A DNA stretch of 64,000 bases from an uncultured Muribaculaceae bacterium (GTDB taxonomy: Bacteria > Bacteroidota > Bacteroidia > Bacteroidales > Muribaculaceae), in the NCBI GenBank assembly GCA_910576935.1, contig CAJTKG010000006.1, forward strand, positions 1-64,000. The letters are read 5' to 3'. The notes below the pieces were generated by a model. That model saw nothing but the letters and a program-made list of their open reading frames with translations. It had not been told where the DNA came from and ran no database searches. Of this stretch, positions 14,133 to 23,978 are shown one piece after another; positions within the stretch are counted from its first letter, which is position 1, and every line of letters begins with the position of its first letter. A program made the translations under genes and the position numbers.

Positions 14133-16238
14133 TTATTTAATAAGCACTTTGGTGACTTTGCTGCCTTGACGGCGGATATAGAGGCCGTTCTCCGGGTTGG
14201 CAACGCGTACACCCTGGAGGTTGTAATATTCAACCGGTGCATTCTCGTCAACTGTGATCTCATCAACGCTGTCATAGACACCTGAGGTGGTGACTGTGAT
14301 AGTTTTCACGTCAGTTCTTCCTCCAACGACATCAAATTCAACAGTGTCTGCTGTTGCTGCCGCTCTTTGTAATGCAGCAGGATTGGTCCATGTAACGTCT
14401 GTTATACCGGATTCACATATAGCAGTGCCGTTGTATTGAATTCTATAAAGAGTTGCACCGGTGAACTGTATGGTTTTGATAGCAAGACCACCTTCAGCAG
14501 AAACAATAATTTTGCCACCTGCGTATACTCGGATATGGAAACCTTTGTTATCCCATATTTTAGCGTCATTGCTTCCGCCTTTTGTAAAGGTTACATTCAC
14601 GTGATTAACCAAAATTTTTTGGTCAGAAATTGGAGTATCACTTGTAGCCGGCAGATTTAAACTTGCTGGGACAGTGAAATCAAATGTAGCAAGGTTGCCT
14701 TCGGGAACTTCGGCTTTGATGGTATAGACGGCTGTAACAACTTCGCTGTCTTTCATGTCCTTTTTTTTGGCCCAGGCCTCGATTGTAGTCTCTTCGTTAA
14801 TTTCGATGGGAGTGCCGTCATATTCAAGCATATCACCGTTGTTGACCTGATATATGATTTTAGCACCTTCGGTAGCGCAACTGATGTTGACGGTTGTACC
14901 CTTGGCAACTTCACCCGCAGCGGGGTCAAATGTCGGTGCCGCTACGATTTCCTCACCGGTAGCGGTTGTTATTTCAGTGGGAACAATCTGTACGGTCTGA
15001 TTAAACACGTTTACAAAACCCGTGACATTGAGATTAGAGCCGGCGGTAAGATTAATACCGAGATTATTATATAGGGCTATTGTTGTCGAGCCGACAGTCA
15101 GTGTCGCATTTTTACCACTGACACCGCTGATTGTCGAGCCTTTTACGATGACATATTTGTTGACATCTTCAGCTGTGACAGCTGTTACTTCTTCAGGTTC
15201 GACGGGAATGTCTGCCACGCCCGCAGCAAATGTAGAAGCGATGGGCGATGAAAGCTCATATGTACCATTATAATTTTGTGATTTACCTTTGATGCCTGCA
15301 GCAATCACATCGCCGTTGGTATAGTTCTGACCTATCTCGCCATAAACAAGAAGCCATCCGCTATGATCTTTTACATAAAGGTTCTGACCGTTCTGATATA
15401 CGGCAGTAACGGGGCTTTCAATTGTCAGTTCGTCGACGGGACTTGTTTCTGCGAGGCTGATAAACTCGGCAATGTCGGCAACGGTTGTTTTCTTGATAGT
15501 GTAGGCGGCTGTTGCAACTTCGCTGTCGTCAAGACCGTCGGCTACTGCAATAGCCTTGATCGTCATGGCTTCGTTGACGATGATACCTGTTTCGGCGTTA
15601 TAGGGAGTTGACGCCGATGTGGGATCGGTCTCGTCGGTAGTATAATAAATCTTAGCGCCCTCGGTCGAGCAATTTATTTCAACCTTTGTGCCCGCTTCGA
15701 CAGCACCCTCTGCGGGAGAGAATATCGGAGTATCTACCGATGTGGCAGGACCTGCAGGAGTATAGGTGACCGTCATTTTTGTGAATACGATTTGGCCGGT
15801 TGTCTGGAATTCTACAGCAGATTCACTTCCTGTCCAATTATAACCGCTCAATGTGCCATTGTTTGCTTTGAATGCTTTTTTTGTACCGGTAATTTCAATT
15901 TTAGTTATTGTACCGGGGGCGGTGACAGTAAATTTTTGATTTTTTTGTCCACCTTTTGCTGAACAGCGCCAATCGCAAGAGTTAGATTTTACTCCATAAA
16001 AACGCAATTTTTGAGTACTATCTGTCGCATCCCCAAAATCAACTTTGACGAAAACACCGTCAGCACCAAAACTTTCGGCAGGCAAACCACCACTTTGCAC
16101 AGGATTAGTAAACCTACCTCCGTCAGAAGTCGTAAGATTATTTGCAGGATTTGTCAAATCTAACGTAACCGTGACCTCTTCGGCATGCAACCACGCAAAT
16201 GTGGTCAGACATACCAGTAATAGTAACATTTTCTTCAT
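14133..16238 (-). CDS. Secreted multidomain protein with chitobiase-like repeats and C-terminal sorting tail
   Basis: 701 aa from the ATG at 16238, giving signal peptide MKKMLLLLVCLTTFAWLHA. The N-terminal beta domain has no name I can give. It is followed by two CHB_HEX_C_1-type (chitobiase C-terminal) modules, recognised by EGAKIYYTTDETDPT and EGAKIIYQVNNGDML, each ending in a VATAAYTIK or VVTAVYTIK phrase. Between them is an OB-like region (LYVKDHSGWLLVYGEIGQNY). The end YYNLQGVRVANPENGLYIRR and VTKVLIK is the same sorting-tail type as in the LRR protein. It is probably exposed on the cell surface or secreted, and no catalytic domain is visible. Chitobiase-type modules are structural or glycan-binding in known proteins. 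It has its own promoter at 16335-16367. Confidence 0.75.
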   Translation of the reverse strand: MKKMLLLLVCLTTFAWLHAEEVTVTLDLTNPANNLTTSDGGRFTNPVQSGGLPAESFGADGVFVKVDFGDATDSTQKLRFYGVKSNSCDWRCSAKGGQKNQKFTVTAPGTITKIEITGTKKAFKANNGTLSGYNWTGSESAVEFQTTGQIVFTKMTVTYTPAGPATSVDTPIFSPAEGAVEAGTKVEINCSTEGAKIYYTTDETDPTSASTPYNAETGIIVNEAMTIKAIAVADGLDDSEVATAAYTIKKTTVADIAEFISLAETSPVDELTIESPVTAVYQNGQNLYVKDHSGWLLVYGEIGQNYTNGDVIAAGIKGKSQNYNGTYELSSPIASTFAAGVADIPVEPEEVTAVTAEDVNKYVIVKGSTISGVSGKNATLTVGSTTIALYNNLGINLTAGSNLNVTGFVNVFNQTVQIVPTEITTATGEEIVAAPTFDPAAGEVAKGTTVNISCATEGAKIIYQVNNGDMLEYDGTPIEINEETTIEAWAKKKDMKDSEVVTAVYTIKAEVPEGNLATFDFTVPASLNLPATSDTPISDQKILVNHVNVTFTKGGSNDAKIWDNKGFHIRVYAGGKIIVSAEGGLAIKTIQFTGATLYRIQYNGTAICESGITDVTWTNPAALQRAAATADTVEFDVVGGRTDVKTITVTTSGVYDSVDEITVDENAPVEYYNLQGVRVANPENGLYIRRQGSKVTKVLIK

Positions 16239-16334
16239 AAGAAACAAGATTTATAAGGGTTAAAATATATGCGTTGGACGATAAAAGGATGATGTCGACA
16301 AGGGCATCTTCAGTAACTCGTAGTATTCTGATTG

Positions 16335-16367
16335 CAAAGGTAATATTTTTTATCTTACCCTATGCAA
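16335..16367 (-). promoter_or_regulatory. Promoter of the chitobiase-repeat protein
   Basis: Minus strand: TTG (16365-16367), 22-bp spacer, TACCTTTG (16335-16342). Start near 16328, leader of about 90 nt. The rest of the gene-free stretch 16239-16623 shows no further feature. Confidence 0.55.
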
Positions 16368-16623
16368 TATTTAAAAAAATATGTGAAAATTTGTGCGCAA
16401 ATTGTGACTGCACTCCATACCCGGTGATTTCAATGTCTCCGAACGGCGCCAAAATCCAGTATACAAGGGGTGTGGCAAGGTATGGAGCGATGACTTTAGT
16501 CGTCGTTAAATCAAGGTGTTAGCTATACTGTTTAGCTTCATTAGACCCAAATTAGCATCCAAAATTGTGAATCCACGGCGCGTGGTGCGACGGTCACCCG
16601 ATCGTGCGGGATAAATTGGGTTT

Positions 16624-17553
16624 TTACGGCCGGCGGTTGGCGAGGTAGGTGAGACGGGGGTATTTGATGCGACGGATGGCGCTGTTGCGGAAGACGGTGC
16701 AGTAGCTTTCGTGATCCATAGAGGCTATGGCGTCGCGTGTGAGGGCGATGACTTCGGGGCGCGGACGAAACAGCGCAGGCGGCGTGGCGACGGGGATATT
16801 GTGTGGACAGACACGCTGGCATATGTCGCAGCCGACGATATTGTCGCCGAGGGTGATGTTGCCGTCGAGAGGGTCTCGGCATTCGATTGTGAGATAGGAG
16901 TGGCATCGGCGTGCGTCGAGACCTCCGAGGCCGTCGATAGCGCTTCCGGGACATGCGCTGTGGCAGCGGCCGCAACGGCCGCAGTCTGAGTCGAGCAGCG
17001 ATGTGTCGGGCGCCAGTATACCGGTCCACAGCACTTCGCCGAGGAAGACTTGACTGCCGATGCCCGGTACTATAAGCTGGTTGTTGAGGCCAATGACGCC
17101 GAGGCCGGAGCGTGAAGCCCAATAGCGTTCGCGTATCGGGGCTGTGTCGACGCATACGCGGGCCTCGCCACCGAAGCGTTCTTTTATGTAATCGGCGAGT
17201 GATTCGAGCTGACGGCGCACGACAGTGTGATAGTCGTCGCCAAGGGCATAATCGGCGATGTGGCGGTTGTGATATGGCTGCCGGTAGTCGAAAGCGCAGC
17301 AGATTATCGAACGTGCGCCGTCGAGCAGCAGGCGCGGATCGCGGCGTATGTCGTCATAGCGTTCGAGATAGGCCATTGAGCCGTGGCGTCCTGCGGCAAT
17401 CCAGTCGCGGTAGATGGCGACATGGTGGTCGTCGACCGGACCGGCCTCGGCGAAGCCTGTGCGGCATGCACCGCGCAGCTCGGCGGCAGCGCGTATGAGG
17501 CGTTCAGGCGTAAGCGCTCCGCTACATGGGGATGGGAAGAAACTCGTAGCCAT
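16624..17553 (-). CDS. queG: Epoxyqueuosine reductase
   Basis: 309 aa from the ATG at 17553; the longer open frame to 17589 runs further into the deacetylase gene. It has the QueG cobalamin-binding core with DYHTVVRRQLESLADYI, RVCVDTAPIRERYWASRSGLG and a later GSQVFLGEVL segment. A ferredoxin-like part carries two [4Fe-4S] motifs: CGRCGRCHSACP and CDICQRVCP, the latter helped by an upstream Cys. It reduces epoxyqueuosine to queuosine in tRNA using cobalamin. It overlaps the upstream deacetylase gene by 32 bp, so they are co-transcribed though not functionally linked. Confidence 0.93.
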   Translation of the reverse strand: MATSFFPSPCSGALTPERLIRAAAELRGACRTGFAEAGPVDDHHVAIYRDWIAAGRHGSMAYLERYDDIRRDPRLLLDGARSIICCAFDYRQPYHNRHIADYALGDDYHTVVRRQLESLADYIKERFGGEARVCVDTAPIRERYWASRSGLGVIGLNNQLIVPGIGSQVFLGEVLWTGILAPDTSLLDSDCGRCGRCHSACPGSAIDGLGGLDARRCHSYLTIECRDPLDGNITLGDNIVGCDICQRVCPHNIPVATPPALFRPRPEVIALTRDAIASMDHESYCTVFRNSAIRRIKYPRLTYLANRRP

Positions 17554-18142
17554 TATCTTTAAGCCACTCGATGGCGAGCGGCAGGGCATATTTCATATTT
17601 CGCTCGGCCTTGAGCGAGTCATGGAAGACGATTATTGAGCCGTTGCGCGCATATCGTTTTACGTTGGCGAGAACTTGGTCGGGTGTCATCTTCTTTGAGT
17701 AATCGCGGGTCACAAGGTCATACATTATGAGATTATAATGGTTTTTGATGCCTTTGGCCTGTTTCCAGCGTATGATGCCGTGTGGCGGTCTGAAGAGAGG
17801 GCTGTCGATGAGTTCGTCGGCCTCGGTTATGTCGCGCATATAGCGTCGCGATTTGACTTTCATGCCCTGGAGATGGTGCATAGTGTGGTTGCCCCACGAA
17901 TGACCTCGGCGTTTGATATCTTCGAGGAGTTCGGGATGCCGGCGGACATTGTCGCCTACGAGGAAAAATGTGGCTTTGATGCCGTAATGGTCGAGGAGGT
18001 CGAGGACCCAGGGTGTGACTTCGGGTATGGGGCCGTCGTCGAACGTCAGGTAGACGACGCGACGGTTCTTATGACGTTTGAGTCGCCATACCGCCTCCGG
18101 GAAAAAGAGGCGGTATAGCAATGGCGGTTGTTCGATAAACAT
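17522..18142 (-). CDS. Polysaccharide deacetylase (NodB homology)
   Basis: 206 aa. It has all NodB motifs: TFDDGP (motif 1, catalytic Asp), GNHTMHH (metal His pair), RPPHG (motif 3), a DLVTRDY stretch and VFHDS (motif 5 His). There is no signal peptide, but the N-terminus LLYRLFFPEAVWRLKRHKN could be a short membrane-associated segment. It should remove acetyl groups from N-acetylated glycans such as peptidoglycan or lipid-linked sugars; the substrate is unknown. It starts 30 bp after the DUF2723 gene, in the same direction. Confidence 0.88.
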   Translation of the reverse strand: MFIEQPPLLYRLFFPEAVWRLKRHKNRRVVYLTFDDGPIPEVTPWVLDLLDHYGIKATFFLVGDNVRRHPELLEDIKRRGHSWGNHTMHHLQGMKVKSRRYMRDITEADELIDSPLFRPPHGIIRWKQAKGIKNHYNLIMYDLVTRDYSKKMTPDQVLANVKRYARNGSIIVFHDSLKAERNMKYALPLAIEWLKDNGYEFLPIPM

Positions 18143-18172
18143 CTTTCAGATTGAATGATGGCTGTTTGGCTG

Positions 18173-21100
18173 TCAGTCGACGAGATTGCGCCAGGCATAG
18201 AGGTCTATGCCGTTGGCCTTGACGATGGAGTCGGTTATGGCCATGGGGTCGACGCCGAGAGCTTTGTGCAGTTCGAGGAGTCCGATGGCCGGAGTGAGCA
18301 CTCGGCGTGTGCCGTCCGAGACTTTGTCGATTGAGCTGCGGGCTTCGTCGAGGGTGACGCCGTCGACATAGATCATCGGGTAGACGTTCTGCGAGTAGTC
18401 GACGTTGAAGCCTTTGCCTCCGGCGAGTAGCTCGTCAAACTCGGCGTTGCCGCGGGCCGCGCGGTAGAGTGCGGCCTGATTTTTCAGACCTATTATCAGG
18501 CCGAGATACTGCAGGGCATATGTCTCTGACCGGCCGAGATTGTTGAGTTGTCCGGGGGTGAGAGAGGCGGCGTAGTTGACAAGCTGAGCCAGACGGCCGG
18601 TCTCGCGGTCGAGTATCTCGTCGGCCTTTTCGAGGTCGGCGCTGTTGTGGCGCGCGTTATAGAGGTCGAGGTAATACGTGGCCATGTAATAGCTCATCAG
18701 CCCGTCAAAGGGCGTCACGTCGGCCGGCAGTTTCTCGTCGATGAGTGCCAGTAGGTCGCGGGCCATGTCGTAGTGGTCGGCGGGTATTGCGCGACCGTTA
18801 CGGCCGGCGTGGTCAACGGCCCATTGCGAGGCCGGTTCGTCGCCGGCGGCTATGAGATTCTCTACGCAGTCGAGTATGGCGTTGCGCGTCGATGCGACCA
18901 TGCGGCGTACGGTCTCGTCGAGGTATAGCCCTTTGGCATGCTCCTTGTCGTCGAGACCGCCCCAGCGGAATTTGCTCATGATATTCTCATAGGCTTTGTC
19001 GGCTACGGGCGAGTATACGGCTTTGTTGAAAGGGGTCACCTCGTAGGCCATGCCGGTCGAATACATATAGTTGTCGAGGCCGAGGTAATATGATGCAGGC
19101 ACTGTCGAGGCGAAGTAGACGGGGCGCTCCCAATTGCCTCCCACGGCGTTCGAGATAATGTCGAGCGAGAGCACTTTACTCTGGTTGAGTCCCTGACCCT
19201 GTCGTCGCAGGTCGGTGGTGATATTGCCGAGTGACGGCAGCAGGGCTTCGGCGCCCGGTGTGCCGGGAGTGATGCCGTAGCGGCGCATGGCTGCGGCGCT
19301 GTCTACGGGGATGAAGACACGGGGCTCGGTGAGATAGGGGGCGCCGACGCGTTTGGCGTCGCTGGCGTAGAGGTTGCGAAGGGCGTCTTCGGCGCGGACG
19401 AGCGAGTCGGTCATCGGCACGACGAAGTTCCAGGCCATGCGTTCGTAGGCATAGTCGGTCGGACGGGCGTAAAGGTCTACGGGGCGGGCGTTATAGAAGG
19501 GATAACCCAGGTTGTGGGCATACCAGTCGGTGGTGAGATATGAGAGGTTGACGACGCGCACGTCGGTGCGGAAATCTTCGACCTCCTGGGCGTACCACAG
19601 CGGGAAGGTATCGTTGTCGCCGTTGGTGAAGATGATGGCGTTGTCGTCGAGCGAGGCGAGATAGTTCATGCCGAAGTCGCGAGTGGTGTAGCGGTGTGAA
19701 CGGTCGTGGTCGTCCCATGTCTGCGACACCATCTGCAGTGGCACGAAGATGCCGAAAGCGACAGCCACGGCTGCAGCGCACCATTGTGCGCCCTGTGGAA
19801 GGGTGTCACCGGTTTTGGCGTCTTTTTTCTTCGTGAATTTGGCGAACAGGTCTCTGAGTAGGCAGGCGAGGGCCGGGACACCGATGCCTATCCAGATGGC
19901 GAAAGCGTAGAACGATCCGGCGAACGAGTAGTCACGCTCGCGCGGCTGGCCCGGTGTCTGGTTGAGATACAGCACGATGGCGATACCGGTCATGAAGAAA
20001 AGGAAGAAGATAACCCAGAACTGTTCGATGCCGCGTTTGGGGTCGGTGCTGTGGGTGTACAGCGCCTGCCACAGCAGACCTATGATGCCCAAAAGCAGCG
20101 GCAGCATATAGAAGACGTTGTGGCCTTTGTTGCCTTTGCCGAATTCGTCGGGCAGTTTCGACTGGTCGCCGAGGCGGGCGTTGTCGATGACGGGGATGCC
20201 TGAGATCCAGTTGCCAAGATGCGGCTCGCCGTTGCCCTGAATGTCGTTCTGGCGGCCGGCGAAGTTCCACATGAAATAGCGCCAGTACATGTGGTTGAGC
20301 TGATAGTTTATGAAGTATCTGAGATTTACGCCGAAACCGGGTTTCCAGGCCGATGTCTGCGTCACGGGGTTGCCCATGGCGTCGATGGCTGTGGTGACGG
20401 GTTGCTGATGGTGGAGGTAGGGCGCTACTTCGCTGAGCCACGCCGCGCCGTCCTGAGCCCAGCGCTGACGCACTTCGCGGGGGATATCATAGATGTCGGG
20501 TGTCTGATAGTCGGCCCAGCTCTTGTAGCCGTCGACGTGACCCGAGCGGTTGTCGGTGCTGTAGATGCGGGTGAAGAGCATCGAAACATCGTCCATGGTC
20601 ATGTAGTCGGGACGTTCGATGGCTTCGACATAGCGGTCGGGCTCGCCGGCGTTTTTCTTGACGACCTTGGTGTAGCTGCGTGTCGGACTGTTGATGGCGC
20701 GGCCTTCGGCGTCGCGGATATAGCCGTCGATGATGCGTGTGCGGGGATAGCCGTTGTCATCGACCGGTACGATGTAGCTGTCTTCATATTCCTCGGTGGC
20801 GAGCTCTTCGGAGAAAGCCGGGCCATAGAAGAGAGGACGGTCGCCATACTGCTCACGGTTGAGGTATGAGGCGAGGGCGAAGACGTTGTCGGGTGCGTTC
20901 TGGTTCATCGGAGTGTTGGCGCCGGCGCGTATAAGCAGCAGTGCGTAAGAGGCATAGCCGACGAAGATGACGAAGATACTCAAGATGATGACGTTAAATA
21001 TCCTGACAGGCACCTGCGGACAGAACATGAACAGATAGACGACGAGGCCGGCGATAAACACGGTCGGTATGATCCACGAGTCACCGATGAAAGGCATGCC

Positions 21101-22009
21101 CGATAGGATGACCGCAGTCAGAAACCACCATTTGATGGCCGTGGCGTTTTTCTGTCTGTAAAGGGCTCTGACGGCCATGATGAACACGGCGATGACGACG
21201 AGAGCATAGACGGCCACACCGGTGTTATAGCTGAAGCCTAATTCGTTGACAAATAGCAGTTCGAACCATTGGGCCACATTGATGAAGCCCGGCACGAGAC
21301 CGTAGAGTATCAGGCCGACGACGACACACGATATGGCCAGAGCGATGAGTGAACCTTTGGCGTTGATGTTTTTGTATCTGCGGTAATAATAGACAAGACC
21401 TATCGCCGGAATGCACAGCAGGTTGAGCAGGTGCACGGCTATCGACACGCCAATGATGTAGGCGATGAGCACAAGGTAGCGGTCGCTGTGGGGTTGGTCG
21501 GCGCGGTTCTCCCATTTGAGGATGAGCCAGAAAACCAGAGCCGTGCAGAACGACGAGAACGCGTAGACCTCGCCTTCGACGGCCGAAAACCAGAAGGTGT
21601 CGCTCCATGTGTAGGCCAGGGCGCCGCAGAGGCCGCCGCCCATGATGACGAGCATCTGCAAGGGGCTTACGCCGGTTGCGTCGTCGGCGACGATCAGTTT
21701 TTTTATCAGATGGGTTATAGTCCAGAACAGCAGCAGGATAGTGCCGGCGCTCAGGAGAGCCGACATGGTGTTGACGGCAAAAGCGGCCGTCGACATCTCG
21801 CCTCCGAAGAGGGTGATGAAAAATCGTGCGGCAAGCATGAAAATAGGGTTGCCCGGCGGGTGGCCGATTTCGAGTTTCGCACCCTGTAGGATAAATTCGG
21901 GACAGTCCCAGAAACTTGCTGTCGGCTCGAGGGTCAGCATATATGTCACCGCGGCGATGACAAAACACAGCCAGCCCAGAGAGTTATTGACAAGATTATA
22001 CTTTTTCAT
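18173..22009 (-). CDS. DUF2723 giant membrane protein (GT117-type glycosyltransferase)
   Basis: 1278 aa from the ATG at 22009. The first ~250 residues are DUF2723: LEPTASFWDCPEFILQGAKL (with the Asp-containing first loop typical of GT-C enzymes) and KLEIGHPPGNPIF, followed by about a dozen membrane helices up to residue ~750. The C-terminal ~500 residues are soluble, with a TNGDNDTFPLWYAQEVEDFR segment common to the family. DUF2723 proteins are assigned to GT117 and linked to O-mannosylation-like protein glycosylation in Bacteroidota. A -7 box TAACTTTG lies at 22042-22049. The downstream deacetylase may act on the same glycan, which is inference. Confidence 0.85.
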   Translation of the reverse strand: MKKYNLVNNSLGWLCFVIAAVTYMLTLEPTASFWDCPEFILQGAKLEIGHPPGNPIFMLAARFFITLFGGEMSTAAFAVNTMSALLSAGTILLLFWTITHLIKKLIVADDATGVSPLQMLVIMGGGLCGALAYTWSDTFWFSAVEGEVYAFSSFCTALVFWLILKWENRADQPHSDRYLVLIAYIIGVSIAVHLLNLLCIPAIGLVYYYRRYKNINAKGSLIALAISCVVVGLILYGLVPGFINVAQWFELLFVNELGFSYNTGVAVYALVVIAVFIMAVRALYRQKNATAIKWWFLTAVILSGMPFIGDSWIIPTVFIAGLVVYLFMFCPQVPVRIFNVIILSIFVIFVGYASYALLLIRAGANTPMNQNAPDNVFALASYLNREQYGDRPLFYGPAFSEELATEEYEDSYIVPVDDNGYPRTRIIDGYIRDAEGRAINSPTRSYTKVVKKNAGEPDRYVEAIERPDYMTMDDVSMLFTRIYSTDNRSGHVDGYKSWADYQTPDIYDIPREVRQRWAQDGAAWLSEVAPYLHHQQPVTTAIDAMGNPVTQTSAWKPGFGVNLRYFINYQLNHMYWRYFMWNFAGRQNDIQGNGEPHLGNWISGIPVIDNARLGDQSKLPDEFGKGNKGHNVFYMLPLLLGIIGLLWQALYTHSTDPKRGIEQFWVIFFLFFMTGIAIVLYLNQTPGQPRERDYSFAGSFYAFAIWIGIGVPALACLLRDLFAKFTKKKDAKTGDTLPQGAQWCAAAVAVAFGIFVPLQMVSQTWDDHDRSHRYTTRDFGMNYLASLDDNAIIFTNGDNDTFPLWYAQEVEDFRTDVRVVNLSYLTTDWYAHNLGYPFYNARPVDLYARPTDYAYERMAWNFVVPMTDSLVRAEDALRNLYASDAKRVGAPYLTEPRVFIPVDSAAAMRRYGITPGTPGAEALLPSLGNITTDLRRQGQGLNQSKVLSLDIISNAVGGNWERPVYFASTVPASYYLGLDNYMYSTGMAYEVTPFNKAVYSPVADKAYENIMSKFRWGGLDDKEHAKGLYLDETVRRMVASTRNAILDCVENLIAAGDEPASQWAVDHAGRNGRAIPADHYDMARDLLALIDEKLPADVTPFDGLMSYYMATYYLDLYNARHNSADLEKADEILDRETGRLAQLVNYAASLTPGQLNNLGRSETYALQYLGLIIGLKNQAALYRAARGNAEFDELLAGGKGFNVDYSQNVYPMIYVDGVTLDEARSSIDKVSDGTRRVLTPAIGLLELHKALGVDPMAITDSIVKANGIDLYAWRNLVD

Positions 22010-22041
22010 TATCAATGATTGGAGTTTTAGACTTTAAACTG

Positions 22042-22049
22042 CAAAGTTA
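22042..22049 (-). promoter_or_regulatory. -7 element of the DUF2723 gene
   Basis: CAAAGTTA on the plus strand is TAACTTTG on the minus strand, 33 bp before the ATG. The -33 box is not clear. Confidence 0.45.
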
Positions 22050-22130
22050 TCTAAACTTGGCGTTCTGTGCAGGCTTTTAACTATTATTAATGCGGATATG
22101 GTATAAAAAACCACAAAAAAAGACCCGTAA

Positions 22131-22162
22131 TTGTGGAAATAAAAAAAATTAATATAACTTTG
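22131..22162 (+). promoter_or_regulatory. Promoter of the psd-pssA operon
   Basis: TTG (22131-22133), 21-bp spacer, TAACTTTG (22155-22162). Start near 22168, leader of about 27 nt to the ATG at 22195. Confidence 0.6.
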
Positions 22163-22194
22163 TATCTCAAAGTCAACCTGACATCAAGATTTCG

Positions 22195-22866
22195 ATGAGA
22201 GTCAAAATACACCACGAAGGTACCAATATACTGATTATATTGATAATAATACTGCTCCTGATCAACATTCCGCTGTGGCTGTGGGTCAGGCCGTTGGCAG
22301 TTGCCATAGCCTCGACGGCCGTGTGTGGTGTCTTCTATCTTCTGGTTGTCAACTTCTTCCGCTCGCCAAAACGTCAGTTCAAGGGTAATCCCGAGAATGT
22401 CGTCGTTGCAAGCGCCGACGGCAAGGTTGTGGCTCTCGAGGAGACTTTTGAAGACGAATTTCTACACTGCAAGGCCATACAGCTGTCGGTGTTCATGAGT
22501 GTCTTCAACGTTCATGCCAACTGGTTCCCGGTCGATGGGGAAGTGATATACTCAAAGCATCATTCGGGCCGCTTCATGGCCGCCTATCTGCCCAAATCGA
22601 GTACCGAAAACGAGCGTTCGACGGTAGTCATCCGCACACCCGACGGCCGGCTTGTGCTTGTGCGTCAGATAGCGGGCGCCATGGCGCGCCGCATCGTCAC
22701 CTATGCCCATCCCGGCGTCGAGGCCTCGATACAGGACCATATGGGCTTTATCAAATTCGGCTCGCGTGTCGACATTTATCTGCCGACCGACACCGAGATT
22801 TATGTCAAGATCGGCGATAAAACTGTCGGCGGCGTCACCGAGGTCGGCCGTTTAAGATCAAAATAA
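22195..22866 (+). CDS. psd: Phosphatidylserine decarboxylase, short form
   Basis: 223 aa, the length of the short PSD-B/archaetidylserine type. Two N-terminal membrane helices (residues 12-53) precede FNVHANWFPVDGEVIYSKHH and the self-cleavage site FGSRVD (G189-S190), where the Ser becomes the pyruvoyl cofactor. It makes phosphatidylethanolamine from phosphatidylserine at the inner membrane. pssA, which makes its substrate, follows 7 bp downstream. Confidence 0.95.
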   Translation: MRVKIHHEGTNILIILIIILLLINIPLWLWVRPLAVAIASTAVCGVFYLLVVNFFRSPKRQFKGNPENVVVASADGKVVALEETFEDEFLHCKAIQLSVFMSVFNVHANWFPVDGEVIYSKHHSGRFMAAYLPKSSTENERSTVVIRTPDGRLVLVRQIAGAMARRIVTYAHPGVEASIQDHMGFIKFGSRVDIYLPTDTEIYVKIGDKTVGGVTEVGRLRSK

Positions 22867-22873
22867 TAAAACA

Positions 22874-23575
22874 ATGACAAATCGATTTGTTGCCTTCATA
22901 CCCAACACCCTTACAACCCTCAACCTCATATCGGGCTGTGTGGCAATAATATTCGCATTCAACTATACCGGGACTTTCGGCTGCCTGACCGGCGCCGAGA
23001 TGGCTTGTATGATGATAGGTGCCGCGACGGTATTCGACTTTCTCGACGGCGCGAGCGCCCGTCTGCTCAAAGCATACTCGCTCATAGGCAAGGAACTCGA
23101 CTCGCTGGCCGATATGGTCAGCTTCGGTGTGGCTCCGGCGATGCTGATGCTCAATATGATGCTCGGCTATTCGCAGATAGAATGGCTCTGCTACATCGCC
23201 CTGTTTATCCCCGCGATGGGTGCTCTGAGGCTGGCAAAGTTCAATATCGACGACAGCCAGTCGACGACATTCAAGGGCCTGCCCATACCCGCCAATGCCA
23301 TCTTCTGGATCGGCATGTCGGGTTGGTTTACGCGCTACGGCTATCCCGGCACGGTCATCATGGCCGTAATCATAGTCGCCGTGTCGCTTGCAATGGTTTC
23401 CAATATCAAGATGTTCTCGTTGAAGATCAAGAGCCTGTCGTTCCACGAAAACGTGCGCCGCTATGTCGTCATCATCGCTGCCGCCGCATTTGTCTGGGCT
23501 TACGGTATGTCGGGCTTCATCTGGGCCATTGTTCTTTATCTTCTTGTCTCAATCTTGTCGCGTCGCGAGCTTTGA
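22874..23575 (+). CDS. pssA: CDP-diacylglycerol-serine O-phosphatidyltransferase
   Basis: 233 aa. The CDP-alcohol phosphatidyltransferase signature DGASARLLKAYSLIGKELDS is followed by LAD, giving the expected D-G-x2-A-R-x8-G-x3-D-x3-D pattern around residues 56-78. About seven membrane helices are present. It joins CDP-diacylglycerol and serine. It forms an operon with psd upstream, together the full route to phosphatidylethanolamine. Confidence 0.95.
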   Translation: MTNRFVAFIPNTLTTLNLISGCVAIIFAFNYTGTFGCLTGAEMACMMIGAATVFDFLDGASARLLKAYSLIGKELDSLADMVSFGVAPAMLMLNMMLGYSQIEWLCYIALFIPAMGALRLAKFNIDDSQSTTFKGLPIPANAIFWIGMSGWFTRYGYPGTVIMAVIIVAVSLAMVSNIKMFSLKIKSLSFHENVRRYVVIIAAAAFVWAYGMSGFIWAIVLYLLVSILSRREL

Positions 23576-23625
23576 CGCGCTCACGACGCACCGATTTATA
23601 AAAACATAAAACGATTGTTCTCGAC

Positions 23626-23973
23626 ATGGGTACATTCCTGTTCTTACTATTTGTATTTTTTATCGTCATCCCGATTATCAGAGTGATGATAACCATATGG
23701 CGCGCACGCCGTCAGACGCGCCGATTCTTCGACCAATTCCGTAATGCCGCAGGCGCGGGGTCGGGCTCTTCGTCGCAGACTCGACAGAATGATGCGCCGC
23801 GACAGCCCAAGGCAAAGAAAAAAATCGACCCGACCGTCGGCGAGTACGTCGCGTTCGAGGAGATAAAGTCCGAAACGACGCAAACCGCCGGAGGCACTGC
23901 CGGAGCGAAGACCTACACTGAAGTCGAGCAGCAGATTGTCGACGTCGAGTGGGAAGATATCAAACAAAAGTAA
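23626..23973 (+). CDS. DUF4834 small membrane-anchored protein
   Basis: 115 aa. One N-terminal membrane helix (FLFLLFVFFIVIPIIRVMI), then a basic segment (RARRQTRRFFDQF), a low-complexity linker and an acidic end with VEWEDIK. This layout is that of DUF4834 proteins, which in Bacteroidales commonly follow phospholipid genes. The function is unknown. The next gene starts 5 bp after its stop codon. Confidence 0.75.
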   Translation: MGTFLFLLFVFFIVIPIIRVMITIWRARRQTRRFFDQFRNAAGAGSGSSSQTRQNDAPRQPKAKKKIDPTVGEYVAFEEIKSETTQTAGGTAGAKTYTEVEQQIVDVEWEDIKQK

Positions 23974-23978
23974 AAGCT